From positions 208,226,244-208,290,243 of the forward strand of contig NC_081411.1 in assembly GCF_030272615.1 (NCBI RefSeq): a stretch of DNA of 64,000 nt. The letters run 5' to 3'. A program made the translations under genes and the position numbers. Each line of letters begins with the position of its first letter. Position 1 is the first letter of the stretch. The DNA is from Cryptomeria japonica (lineage: Eukaryota > Streptophyta > Pinopsida > Cupressales > Cupressaceae). Positions 10,279 through 21,605 of the stretch are shown here, piece after piece. The notes below the pieces were generated by a model. The model was not told the DNA's origin. It did no database searches and saw nothing but the letters and a program-made list of their open reading frames with translations.

Positions 10279-13200
10279 TGTCACAACCCTCCTTTATCTC
10301 CTTTGGATTTAAAAGCAAACTCTATTATATTTCTTTTGGATAAACTATTGAATGAACATTATAAAGGAATAAAAATAATAAAACACACACACGCATGGAA
10401 AATATACTTTTTTTTTTTTCTTAATTGTTTATTTAAATTTCCTCACCCAAATTATGGCACATGTTGTAGGAAGAATAAGAAGCTTCTAGAGGCTTCTCCA
10501 CCACCTTGCATGTAACTCCTCCCACTAAGTCTAATCAATTTGCATGAAGGCCAAATTGGGAGAGAATCTCTTTTTTTTAATTAAAAATTTAGGTAGTGGA
10601 ATAAGGGAAATTTTCTTATAAAAGATATACAAGTTTTCAAAAAAAAGGGGTTGGTAGTTCCATAAAGATTTTCTTCAAGTAAATTTTTCTTTTGTAGTCA
10701 TATTTCATTTTTCAGCTAAGATTTTTGCTTTGGAGGACTTCTTTCAAGTTGAAGGATCAAGGGAGATTCATAGGGGATTCTACACCATTTTCAAGCATCC
10801 AGGTTCTTTCCATTTAATTTTTCATGCATCTCATCTTTGCTACAAATCAAATTAGATTAATTAGATCCATTAGTTTCAAATTTTTTTTTATAAGAAGTAG
10901 ATTAATTTGTTAAGAAATTAGAATCATTTGTTTCAAATTTTGTTGATAAGAATTTGTTTCATTTGTTTCATTTAGATCCATTAGTTTCAATTTTTAAGTT
11001 AGATCCATATATTTCAAATTCTTGATAGGAATTTGTTTAAAATTTCTTATTAAGTTTTAGATTGATTCTTGCTGAAGAACTAAATTAGAACCATCTTTAT
11101 TTCCTTTCTCTAGAATCATCTCTCTGGCTATTGTTTAAAAAATCTGAATCTCATCCTTTAAAGAGATTTCGCTGTGATTATTTCCTCTGTATCTGGTTTG
11201 AGATTTTACTGCCATTATTCTAAATTTCTCCCTATAATATTTAAATATGTATGATTATTCTTTTTATCTCTGTGAATAACTCTCTGTGAAGAAGCAAAAT
11301 ATAAGTTTATCTCTGTAAGTTTTAGATTGAAAATCAAATTAAAAACACACCTTATGAGCTTGCATTTACCAGCATATTCCATCTATCTTCATGGCTGGAA
11401 ACGAATATTTTATCTGGATTGTTTATCTCAGAGAATAAATCTTTGTGGGGAAGCAACATATAAGTTTATCTCTGTAAATTTTATGAGATTGCACTTCCCA
11501 GCATAATCATCTATCTTTCATCTTCCTGGATTGTTTATCTATGTGAATAACTTTATGAATCATTCACCCTGTGAATGAATCCTTATTGTTTACTTTAGTA
11601 TTTTTATCCTTTTAATCCAAAATCTACTTTCTGTACCCATTTAAATTAAACTGTAAATTAGAATTTTTATATACATATATATATAGTGATTATTCCAATG
11701 TTAGCATATTAATAGCTAACGCCACATTATCATTATAGCATACTGCATTTACTTTAGCATGATTTTCGAAAATGTGAAGTACGTAGGGCGGCGGTTTTGA
11801 GACCGCGGGGTTAATGGTACCCCCCACTACCCTGTGGTCACCGTAAGTGGCCGCAGGGGAGTGGAGGGGACCACGCGGCCCCCTCATTCCCTACGGGCCT
11901 ACGCATGCAGGACCGCTGGGGGTGATGGGACCCGTGGTCCCCACCCTTTAATTACTACATTAAAACAATTCGCTTGCTAATGATTTAATTTTGATGAAAC
12001 TCTTAAATTCGTTTTAATAAAAAAAAAATTAAGTTATATTTTTTATATATATCGTTTAAATTAAATTTAAGTTAATTTTTTTATTTTATATAATTGTGTA
12101 GTTAAATTTATTTATTCTTTTTTTATTAGCAAAATATTGAAATCGAATTATTGTTTCAATTCCTTTAGGGAATTATTGGATTACTGGGTCAATGATTTTG
12201 ACTGACTTAAAAACAAATAAATCTTATTATTTCAATTTGATCCAAAACTTCAAAAAAAGTATAAGCTAATCACTCATGTGGAATTAGTAACTCTATAATT
12301 AATTAGTCTCGCGATAGGAGAAAACATTTCTGCATTTTGTATGTAAATGACGTTACTTTTGCATTGCATTATATTATTTTGCATTCTTTATCTTCATGCA
12401 ACTACACGAAAGTTCACAATTATCATTACCATGCCAATACATGTATTAATTCGTTTAATTGTAGAATAATGATATTTCTCTTTTTCAAATAGTATTTAAA
12501 GTTTAAATTATGTACATCCATTTCATAATTATATTTCAAGCATGATGTTTCATAAGCTCTTAGTTTAGAAACTAAACAAAGGAAGTTGGAAAACCAAAAC
12601 TAGCAGCGTTCGGTATATACGGTGCCTCTGGGTCATGCTTACTGGTAATGCTATCGTGTTGAACTATTGCACTTAACGCCTAATAAAGCTGCATTAATGA
12701 GGTATGTGGCATCGTCCCTATAAATCATCGGGGAGTAATAAGGGACACTTGGAAGTTAAAATCCAAGGGGCAGGTAATCCCCCTTGGATCGATAATTTAA
12801 TAAGATAACTTTTAAATGATTTTCACATCCGTTGAGATAAACCGTAGTAAACCCCTTTTAGGGATGGTCAAGTTGAATGCTCTCATGAAATTGATTTCTT
12901 TTTTTTTATCTTGAAGGGATATTGGTGATTTGCAATTTGGTCAAGGGTGACGCTCATGATAAGAATTAGGATCTAGTTATTTTTAGGCCACAAGCAATAG
13001 GCCATCTTGAGCCTTCGCTTAAGCGCTACCATCGTGGGTAGAAAACACAAAGAAACCATCTGGGACATTGACCCTAGAAAGGGTTTCGTACCCACAAATC
13101 AGTTTACATCAAACCATAGAATAGAAAATAGAACTACATACTTTACGCCTTGATCCCGTGCTGAAGCGGGTATGTCGGCAGTCTTGGGACAGAGTTGTCC

Positions 13201-13779
13201 CTCGTACTCAAGCATTCATGGGTGGGGTCTAGGCTTAGTTGAGTAAGAATCCTAATTGAAAGATAAGATAATTAAATTGAAAAAGAAATTCAATGCATAT
13301 TCGGAAGGAATCCCGTATGGATTTGCTTGACTTCCCGAGGCTTTAAGCCAAATTCCGAGGCGGAATTCAAGCTTGTATTATTTTAATTACTCGTAAGGAC
13401 GGCGACCTCGGTGCACTTTTATTAGAAGAGTGTAGTACTTAGTGAGTGGCTCAGGACTCGAATGGTCCCGATGAGTCTAAGTCTCTAGCCAGAGAATCTC
13501 CTATCCCATTTGGATAGATGCCTACCTCATATGGGTAGATGTCTATCCCGTTTGGATAGATGCCTACCCCATATGGGTAGATGTCTATCCCATATTGGAT
13601 AGATGGAATCTTATGTCCCGTATAAACAATTGCCTAACTCATATGGTTAGATGCTCATCCCGGATGGATGAATGCCTAATCCTAAATGGATGGATGCCCA
13701 AAGTATGCAATTGAATAAAACATAATGATTACATTAAAAAAAAAAAAAGAATACTCAATTTTGTTGATTCATTTATGGT
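10279..13779 (+). repeat. Element A 3' LTR, last 11 bases missing
   Basis: Matches 1914-5441 closely with scattered substitutions and small indels. It includes the TATA box (10617-10624), GC island (about 11786-11947) and hairpin array. It stops at tttatggt, where the 5' copy goes on to gggttattaca, and X/C LTR-like sequence starts at 13780. Confidence 0.9.
13501..13693 (+). repeat. Hairpin array in the A 3' LTR
   Basis: Counterpart of 5153-5343. Most stems still pair (CTATCC/GGATAG, CTACCC/GGGTAG, CTAAC/GTTAG, TCATCC/GGATGA). One unit reads CTACCT against GGGTAG, and the TGTCC/GGACA unit has decayed to TGTCC with AAACA. Confidence 0.75.
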
Positions 13780-14515
13780 TTACTCAAACATGTGAAGCAA
13801 TGGTGAAATGACAAACCTGACACCTTCTTAATTGTCCATCACTTCCACACAGGAAGTTTGACATTTTCATGATTACTTTCCACATTTAGAATTTCAAAAA
13901 GCCAAATAAGGGAATATTCCTTCTTGTCCCGCCACTTTTATTTCCACCACAAAGCTTTTCCGGATTAGTTTTAAGAGAACTTATGAACGTTGAACCACTT
14001 GAAGATGAGGTTCAATGGTTCAAGTTCATTTAGGTAATAAAACAATAATGGTTAGTACATAAACAACACCAGGAACGAGCGACAAAGAAAAAGGAATAAT
14101 TAAAAATAAATGAACCTTGAACCTTTTGAACCACTTAAAATTTTGGTTCAAGGTTCAAGACTGCATACCAACTTAACATAAAAGAAAGACTCGTGCTCGT
14201 CATAAAACAATACATTGTCACGACCCACTAAAAAGGCACTTTTTAACCTTGAACCCTTGAACACGAGGTTCAATGGGTTCAAACCTTCAATGACCAAAGA
14301 CCAAGTGAAAGCGTTTAAAAATTGGAGACCAGAACGACTGATTTCTTTTTTTCTTCTTCTCTTTTAGAATGTACTTTGAACCTTGAACCTTTGAAACCTT
14401 TTTTTTAAGGTTCAAGTACAAAGAGAACAAATGACCCGATGGAAACAAAAGAAACAAAAAGATAACCCACAAATTGGAATATTTTATAAAAGAAAAACTT
14501 ACGGGTGGACTAACA
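13780..14515 (-). repeat. Element C 3' LTR (partial), shared with family X
   Basis: On the minus strand it begins TGTTAGTCCACCC at 14515, directly after the end of the integrase region. It matches family X termini at 1229-1913 and 36290-37019, including the four TTGAACC/GGTTCAA clusters. It is truncated at 13780 by the junction with element A. Confidence 0.75.
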
Positions 14516-14721
14516 TCGGCTCTGACTGGGGACTAGAACTGTGAAGGAACTAGAAATGAACTTCAAAATCTCTGGTTTCGCACGCTACACTTTATTCAAA
14601 GACACAAACTAACTAAACCTAAAGAAACACACAAACACAAAAATAAACAGACTCTATGTACAAAAACTACGAGGGACTCTCATTTACAGCTGATACAATT
14701 TCAGATCTTGACCATTGTAGG

Positions 14722-15534
14722 TCAAAGAACAGTACGATCCAAATATGCAAGTTTAAAAGAATTCAGTTCTTTTACCTCATGAATCAAGAATGGTCCCTTC
14801 CAAAGTGACTCGAACTTAGCATGTGCTCCCTTAGGTTCTCTTCTTTTGTACCAAAGCAGTACCTGATCACCTTGCATGAACTTTCAAGGCCTTTCTCGCT
14901 TATCAAATATTCTTTTTACTCTCATTTGATGTTTTGTTATCCGGTCCACTAGTATATCCCTCTCTTCATCAATCTTTGTCAGGTGCATGATTCGCTTTTC
15001 CAAAGAGCTCTGGAAGTAAGTGTCTTCAATCACTGTCTGTAGCTTGGTGGCTGCCATCTCTAGAAGAAGTGCTACCTGAGTGCCAACACCATAGATCAGT
15101 TCAAAGGGAGACATCCCAATTGCCCTCTTTGGTGATGTATGGTTGGCCCAAAGAGCTTCATATAGTTTCTTATGCCAATCCTTAAAATTCACACTAATTT
15201 TTTCATAATATTAATGAGGTTTTTGTTACTAGATTCAACCTAGCCATTTCCCTGAGGATAATAATCAAATGAGTGAGAAAGAGAGATTCCATGATCATAG
15301 CAAAACAAAGAGATTTCAGCGGAGGAGAAATTGGTATCATTATCTGCCACAATTTTTATGGGAACTCCAAAACAAACTAATGTTCTCCTTCAGAAAGTTA
15401 CAAACAATCTCTGAGGTTGTCTTTCATACTGGAATGGCCTCGACCCATTTAGTGAAATAATTTATGGCTATCAAAATATGGGTATGACTGGCACTTGAGG
15501 TTGGTGTCAAGGGACCAATAAAATTCAGACCCCA
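14722..15534 (-). pseudogene. Element C integrase core remnant and C-terminus
   Basis: The minus strand from 15534 to 15193 reads broken integrase core with several stops. 15192-14884 and then another frame to a TGA at 14722-14724 encode the C-terminal part: the HKKLYEALWANHTSPK region, the GMSPFELIYG motif, and the GDQVLLW...KGPF motif of Gypsy integrase tails. No chromodomain follows. The stretch 14516-14721 is short 3' non-coding sequence up to the LTR. Confidence 0.8.
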
Positions 15535-16029
15535 CTACTTTAAAGGTTCATCTACAATCACAGGTCTGAGTGGTAATGCTGCAAGATGAGGCTTACCAAT
15601 GAACAACTTACATTTTTCACACCTAGTCACCCATGTATATGTGTCCCTGAACATTCCTGGCCAATAGTAACAGTTCCTCAAGATCTTATATGCAGTTACT
15701 GTTGAAGAAAAGTGACCTCCACAGGCTTCATCATGGAATGTTCTCAAAAGAGATTCCTGGAGTGATTTATCAACACATCTTAGAAAGGTCCCATCTAGTC
15801 CCCTTTTATATAGTACATCATTAAATATGATGTACTTAGCAACTTTCAGTCTCAGGTTCCTTTTTTCCTTCGTAGAAAGGTGTTCTGGACAATCTCCATA
15901 TGTCAAGAAATATGCTACATCCACAAACCAGGAATCTTGTAGAGCAACAAATAAAACTAAAGGCAATTCCTCTGTCACCTCCTGCTTACTTTCAGTGATC
16001 AGCTTGCACAAACCTTGCCCCCTCACCAA
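15535..16029 (-). pseudogene. Element C integrase N-terminal zinc-finger region
   Basis: 164 codons. Contains the RNase H/integrase linker (GQGLCKLI) and an integrase H2C2 finger (FHDEACGGH...CEKCK, near the C-terminal end), which binds LTR ends in active elements. It fits directly after the RNase H segment at 16039-16383 with one small break. Confidence 0.85.
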
Positions 16030-16038
16030 CTTTGTGGG

Positions 16039-16383
16039 TCAAATGTCTAAATCAAACTCCTGAATTTTTGATACCCAAGAATCTCTTTCATTCATTCCTA
16101 TGTCATGTTGTGTTAGAATGCTCTTGACAGCTGAATGAGGTACAAAAACCATGTTGTGAGAATGAAGAATATAATACCTGAACTTTTTCATTGCCTTTAC
16201 GACCGCATATGCTTGTTTTTCAATTATTGAGTATTTAAGTTCATGCTTTTTCAAAGGTACGCTCATGAATGCTATAGGGACCTCATCATTATTATCATTC
16301 TTTTGTAGCAAAACCCCTGACATAGTGTGCTCCGATGCATAGTAGTAGATGATAAAATCTTTTCTGAAATCGGGATTAACCAA
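16039..16383 (-). pseudogene. Element C RNase H (Gypsy type)
   Basis: 114 codons following RT. Shows the GVLLQKN, IAFMS and ELKYSIIEKQAYAVVKA landmarks of the RNase H joined to Gypsy RT. The usual first catalytic Asp position reads Ala (YYASEH), so this domain looks catalytically impaired, as might be expected where a second RNase H domain exists. Confidence 0.8.
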
Positions 16384-16392
16384 GATAAGTGC

Positions 16393-16765
16393 CTAACCAA
16401 TTGCATCATTTATTGAGGCAAATGCCTTTTTCCCTTCCTCACTCCATTTGAAAGATTGTTTCTCACTCATCAAGTTCACAATATATCTGGTAGTCTCAGC
16501 AAAGTCCAGAATAAACCTCCGAAGAAAATTCACCTGTCCGAAAAAGGATCTGACAGCATTCCTCTTTGATGGCAAAGTTAATTGTTGAATTGCTCTTACC
16601 CTTTCAGGGTCTATTTTCACCCCTTCTTTAGAGACAATATGACCGAGCAACTTACCCTCTATGACTCCAAACACTGATTTCTTGGGGTTCAAGGATACCC
16701 CATGCTCGCGACATCTCTGCAACACTCATATCAGGTCTCGAATGTGATGTTTCCTTCTTTTCGAG
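16393..16765 (-). pseudogene. Element C RT, C-terminal half
   Basis: Continues the RT thumb/connection (LNPKKSVFG, GKLLGHIVSKEG and RSFFGQVNFLRRFI motifs). It is separated from the N-terminal half at 24921-25380 by element B. The frame fits across the insertion, apart from a TGA near 16728. 16761-16765 is the left copy of the B target duplication. Confidence 0.88.
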
Positions 16766-18399
16766 TGTAGCATCGTAAATTGTACGCACTTGCTAGGGTG
16801 GTACAATTTCACACCTAGTTTAGCACCCGCCTTGGCGCATTTTGCATTTTGCATTGCATTTCCCCTTTAGCACTTAATTAATTAAATTAATTAGGTCTAA
16901 GGTCCTATTTTATCATCTCCCATATCATAAAGTTGGGCCCTTTCATTAAAGTGTGCCCCTTTCATTTTATTCTTCCAATACATCATTTAATCAAAAACCC
17001 TAATTAGGTCCTATTTTGAACTTGGGGGCTTGATTTCGGGGGTCAAAACATCTCGAAATCACCTGTAACTTTGGGATTCTCTCTAAAATCATCATATCTG
17101 ACGGCCCTGAAAATTTGGTGAAAAGTTGTCAGGACCATGGCGCCCGTGCAACATGGTCCCGGACATTTTTCCCGAAATTTTGGGAGCACGATCCAATCAT
17201 AAAATAAAGCTTAACCCCAAGAAATTGGCGGGACATTCAATATCTAGGTCGGCCAAAATACGAATTTACAACCTAGGGTTTCATACATAAAATCTCTCTT
17301 TCCTCATTGGAAAGGATCCGATTTTGATTTTCAAGGGCCTCATATGCAACGAAAGAGCAGATCTTTGAAGACTTCAACAACATTCAACATCCATCTATCA
17401 AGTATTCATCAATTTCATTCATTCACTTAGGGCTTGGAAGACATTGAAGAGCAATAGGAGATTACCGACTGAAGATTGGCTTGTACTCCTCCCTTGAGGG
17501 TTGGGTATGATTTCATGTTGTTTTCATGTCTTTGCATAAGCTTCAATATATCCTTTATTCATGCTTTAGATCACTTTTCATCTTGATTTAGAGCATTTAC
17601 ATTATCATTTACAAGCAATTAGGGTTTACTTTCTAGGTTGCTCTAGTTTGCTTTCTTGCATTTAAGGACCTTGCACACACACTAGGTCTGCACACACAAT
17701 ACATTTTTTACAATACAACTTAGCTATTCGTGGAGGTGGAAATCACCAAAGCGGGGGTTTGACTAAGGAAAAACCCTATATAGCCGCCCAAACACCTTTT
17801 CAGATATAAGTGCAGGTTTCGGGACTCGGACGACACCGCAGGTTGCAGATCCGGGAGAAGCAGACTGAGACCGACCTTCCCACCAAATTTTAGAGAAAAA
17901 GACCAGGACAGGGGTGTAGGGCGCCCTGGTCCTGCCAGGACAGGGGCGCTGGGCGCCCTAGTCCGACAGCATTTTCAGCATTTTTGACAGCTTTTTCCAA
18001 AGTGCAAAAACAGCAGTTTCCGGAGCAGTTTCAGGGGCAGAATCAGGACAGTGGCGCCCGCGCCCCCATCCCGAACATTTTCAGTCATATTTTAACTCCG
18101 GGTACACATTTTCATTCTTGTCTTATCCTTGTGTTTACAGCTTTCCATCATTTAAGTTCAATTCTGCAATCTTGTCATTAGTTCCTACTTGCATTTTGAG
18201 GTTAGGGATTGAACTTGCATCATTTTATCTTTCAATTTCAACAAGGGAATAGAAATCCTAATAGATATCCCGTGGCTCTCTCTTTGACAAAAAGAAGTAG
18301 CCAATTGTGCGATATCTCTAGGCTCTTTCGTATTCCGTAATGTGTGTCAAAAGGTAGGATTAGGGCATGTTAACCTAGTCTCGCTTTTTCCCCTACACA
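16766..18399 (+). repeat. Element B 5' LTR
   Basis: 1634 bases, begins tgtagcatcg, ends cccctacaca, and matches 23211-24920. It carries one copy of the gggcgccctggtcc motif near 17919 and another near 17954, where the 3' LTR has an expanded array. Confidence 0.93.
17777..17783 (+). promoter_or_regulatory. Putative TATA box of element B LTR
   Basis: TATATAG in the context ccctatatagccgcc, about 1 kb into the LTR, conserved in the 3' LTR at about 24205-24211. Inferred from position and sequence. Confidence 0.4.
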
Positions 18400-18402
18400 T
18401 TT

Positions 18403-18418
18403 TGGTGAACCCGACGTG
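18403..18418 (+). promoter_or_regulatory. Element B primer-binding site
   Basis: TGGTGAACCCGACGTG lies three bases after the 5' LTR. Element F has the identical sequence at 56082-56097. The primer tRNA was not identified. Confidence 0.75.
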
Positions 18419-18566
18419 AATCTATCATTGCTTCCCCTTGCATTGCATTTGTTAGATCTAGATCTAGATTTAGTGTGTTTTCATTTCATTTTCATTAAAA
18501 AGAAAAAAAGAAAAAAAAAAAGTGTGTTTCTTTGCGTTATGTGTTTAAATTTTATGCAATTTCAAA

Positions 18567-21500
18567 ATGTTAGATTTTTATTTGCAAGATGATCATATTT
18601 GTGATGATTATGAGTTAGATGAAGCTTTAGATGAATTTTTGAAACCTAAATATACCAAACCTTCATTTTACCAAAAACTCATAAACCTTGTTACTATGCC
18701 ATTTAGATGTGATGAGAAAGATAAGTCAAATGGTTCCTCTCAAGGGTACATTCCTATCAACTCTTCCACTGAATCTAGTAACATGGTTGTGTTCAATAAT
18801 CCCCTCTATGAGGAAATATCTCCTTTTGAATCAAAAGATAAACCTTTTAATAGATATGATCATGCTTTGTGGGATGATGCCCTTGATGCCTTTGTGTCTC
18901 CTAAAAAATGCTCCCTTCATGAGGATCCTTGTGTGCAAGAAGATGACATTATCCCTACATTTCCTAGTGATGGCCTTTCCTTTTCCAACAAAATTCCCAC
19001 TAGAGATGATGAATTAATGATAAATGCTTACCCTTCTCCTAAAGTTTGTCTTACCCATAAGCATCCCTTAGAGAAAGAAGATGAAATAATAAGCAATTTC
19101 CTTAATTCGCTCTCCCCTAAAGATCATATTGAACATATTTTGAGGAAAGAGGATGAGTTTAACACATCTATTGATGCTCTCCCTTCTAAGGATGAGGAAT
19201 TAATAAGCAATGTTATCTCCTCTCCCGAAATTGACAATACTTCAAACATTCCTTTCAACCACTTCACTATTTGGGATGAACCATTAGAAGAAGGTGTAGA
19301 TTATTCTCTCTCCCTTGATAATTTCTCACCTTCCTTGAATCTCAATTATTCTCCCTTTCCTCAACTTAGTTCTACTCATAAGGAAACCCTAGTTCAAAGC
19401 AAGATGGTTAACATTTCTTTCAAAGATCTCCCTCTCAAAAGTGAGACTTTAGAGAGTAGTGTTGATCCTTCTCCTAGAGAGTTTATTCCCCATGTAGATC
19501 CTGTGATGATAGAGGATGATATGACCTTTCCTCTTCCTACTAGAACATCAATGTTTACCCCTTGTCTCTCTCCTAAAATTGATTTAATCCGTGATAAGAT
19601 TTTAGTGCAAGAGAAGACTATCCATAATTCTTCCAACACTTTTGTTCATTCCTCTAAACCATCCTCAATCAATTTGATACATGTGAATGAGACACCTAAC
19701 AAACCTCTCTTCACTGTCCAAGGTGCTTGTCCTTCTCAAAATTCTCAACCTTTAAATAAGCCTATCTTAGTGGTTCAAGGTGGTTATGCTAATGATTCTT
19801 TTTGCACTCCTAAGAAACCTATTATTACTGTGCAAGGAGGTTATTCTTCTAAGAGCCCTTATGAGTATGCTAAGCAACTGACTAGAGAGAGTTATCATGC
19901 AGTTGCTCATACCTATAACACAAGAAACAATAGGCAACCTAGTCCTCCTCTAGTTATCCCCACTTCACTTCCCCCTTACCAACCTATTCTTCCTCAAGCG
20001 CCTCGTATTTCACAAATGCTTAGTAAGGACTATGATCTCATAGAACAACTTAAAGCTACCCCTGCTAAGATATCCCTTTGGGATTTGATCCAAACTTCTT
20101 CTGCTCATCATGGAATGTTACAAGATGCCTTGAAAGATTTGAATGTTCCTCCACCTAATACATCTATTAATATAGTGTCTTTGGTTAACTCTGTGATGAA
20201 TCCTAAAGCTCAAATTGTGTTTACCCAAGATGAGTTGCCTACTGGTGAAATTCAACAACAATATGATCCCTTGATGATTGTGGTTATCATAAATGACACT
20301 GCTATAAGACGAACATTGGTAGATAATGGCTCTAGCCTTAATGTGTGTAGCATCAATCTATTGCATAAGATGAATGTGGATACATCCCTTATTGAGCTTG
20401 ACTCTCGTCCCATTCGAGGCTTTGATAATGTGGCTAAGTCTTCATTAGGTATTATCACCTTACCCGTCACAGTGGGACCTGTTACTTTGCCTACTCCTAT
20501 CCATGTTATGTCTGGAAATCTAACATACAACTTGTTATTAGGGAGACCCTGGATTCACAGTATGCAAGTTGTCCCCTCTACATTGCATAGACAAGTTAAA
20601 TTTATTTATAACAATAAGACATATACCTTGATAGGTGATACTAAGCTTCAGGCTTGTTTGCAAACATCTACTTCCAAAGGGAGTTCTTCTAAGCCTTCCT
20701 CTTCTAGTGATGACTCGTTAAACAAGATACCTATGGATGAATCATCACCCTCTGATAATCAAAATTCTTTGGATGAGCCTAAAGCTCCTGAAGAAGATCC
20801 TTCTGGACTTGAGTCTACACATGAAAAGGCTTTTGATCCTGAGAAGGTTCTCGCGGAAGACGATTGGGGATCTCTTGATTTTAATCCCACCTTTGTAGGT
20901 GAATATAGGGTTCCTCCTAGAGATCTTAAAGGTAAAAAGAAGGAAGAAACTAGAGATCAATCAGTCTTACCTGAATCTATGAGCAATAATTTTGTGGCCG
21001 CTTCTCAAACTTCTTCTCCTCACACCTCTAATTATGAAGAGTTTGATTCTTTGTCTTATGAAAAACCACCTTCTCTTCCTGAAATGGCTGATCATTATGG
21101 TCGTGGTTTTCGCATTTTTGCTAAGCATGGGTATCATGGAAATGGTTGTGGCGCTCATGAACAAGGGATAAAAGTTCCTCTAGAGACTAATTTTCACAAT
21201 TATGCCTTTGGACTTGGCTATAATCCCTGCAAACGCACTAAAGCATCTAAAAGACCATCTCTCAATGTGAATGCTATATTTAGTAGTGATGATGATCTCA
21301 CTTCAACTAAATCATCTTCTACTTCTATCAACTCTCATTCCCCTCATAAGGAAATCTTGGCAATGAACAAATCTCTTTATGAATCCCCTCAAATTTCTAA
21401 ATCCACTTATGAATATTTATCTCCTATTCATCATAAAGTCCTTTCCTCCAGGGATAAGGCTCTAATAAATTACACTCATCCCTCTTCTAAGAGTTCTTGT

Positions 21501-21605
21501 GACTTTTCTTCTTCAATTTTATACATGTTTTTGATCTCACTTATAGTTGAGCATTTAGCATGTCATATTCAAATACCTCATTCAATCTATCATGTCTTTA
21601 AATAA
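18567..21605 (+). CDS. Element B ORF: retropepsin-like plus G-patch protein, no RT/IN
   Basis: 1012 codons, open throughout, ATG 167 bases after the LTR. Residues 1-370 are acidic and Ser/Pro-rich, of unknown fold. Around 375-430 come three copies of a TVQGG/VVQGG-type repeat. Residues 490-530 resemble the segment just before the protease in element F (YDLIEQLKATPAKIS against YNLVEQLDKTPALIS). The retropepsin-like domain has active-site DNGSS (Asp about 586) and LLLGRPWIH (about 660). A G-patch (YGRGFRIF...GYNP) lies at about 844-890. No RT, integrase or zinc knuckle is seen. DNG instead of DTG/DSG also occurs in element F. The intact frame suggests recent activity or selection. Confidence 0.88.
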   Translation: MLDFYLQDDHICDDYELDEALDEFLKPKYTKPSFYQKLINLVTMPFRCDEKDKSNGSSQGYIPINSSTESSNMVVFNNPLYEEISPFESKDKPFNRYDHALWDDALDAFVSPKKCSLHEDPCVQEDDIIPTFPSDGLSFSNKIPTRDDELMINAYPSPKVCLTHKHPLEKEDEIISNFLNSLSPKDHIEHILRKEDEFNTSIDALPSKDEELISNVISSPEIDNTSNIPFNHFTIWDEPLEEGVDYSLSLDNFSPSLNLNYSPFPQLSSTHKETLVQSKMVNISFKDLPLKSETLESSVDPSPREFIPHVDPVMIEDDMTFPLPTRTSMFTPCLSPKIDLIRDKILVQEKTIHNSSNTFVHSSKPSSINLIHVNETPNKPLFTVQGACPSQNSQPLNKPILVVQGGYANDSFCTPKKPIITVQGGYSSKSPYEYAKQLTRESYHAVAHTYNTRNNRQPSPPLVIPTSLPPYQPILPQAPRISQMLSKDYDLIEQLKATPAKISLWDLIQTSSAHHGMLQDALKDLNVPPPNTSINIVSLVNSVMNPKAQIVFTQDELPTGEIQQQYDPLMIVVIINDTAIRRTLVDNGSSLNVCSINLLHKMNVDTSLIELDSRPIRGFDNVAKSSLGIITLPVTVGPVTLPTPIHVMSGNLTYNLLLGRPWIHSMQVVPSTLHRQVKFIYNNKTYTLIGDTKLQACLQTSTSKGSSSKPSSSSDDSLNKIPMDESSPSDNQNSLDEPKAPEEDPSGLESTHEKAFDPEKVLAEDDWGSLDFNPTFVGEYRVPPRDLKGKKKEETRDQSVLPESMSNNFVAASQTSSPHTSNYEEFDSLSYEKPPSLPEMADHYGRGFRIFAKHGYHGNGCGAHEQGIKVPLETNFHNYAFGLGYNPCKRTKASKRPSLNVNAIFSSDDDLTSTKSSSTSINSHSPHKEILAMNKSLYESPQISKSTYEYLSPIHHKVLSSRDKALINYTHPSSKSSCDFSSSILYMFLISLIVEHLACHIQIPHSIYHVFK

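Larger units (their letters stand above)
1914..13779 (+). mobile_element. Element A: Ty3/Gypsy chromovirus-like LTR retrotransposon
   Basis: Long LTRs (1914-5441 and 10279-13779), an initiator-Met primer site right after the 5' LTR, a purine tract right before the 3' LTR, and gag, protease, RT, RNase H, integrase and a C-terminal chromodomain-like tail in that order. Order, primer and long LTRs fit the Tekay/Del type of chromovirus. No target-site duplication is seen: the left flank is an X LTR-like terminus, and the right LTR lacks its last 11 bases (the 5' copy ends gggttattaca) before joining another X/C LTR-like copy at 13780. The element is defective (stops and frameshifts in gag, protease and early RT). 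Confidence 0.9.
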
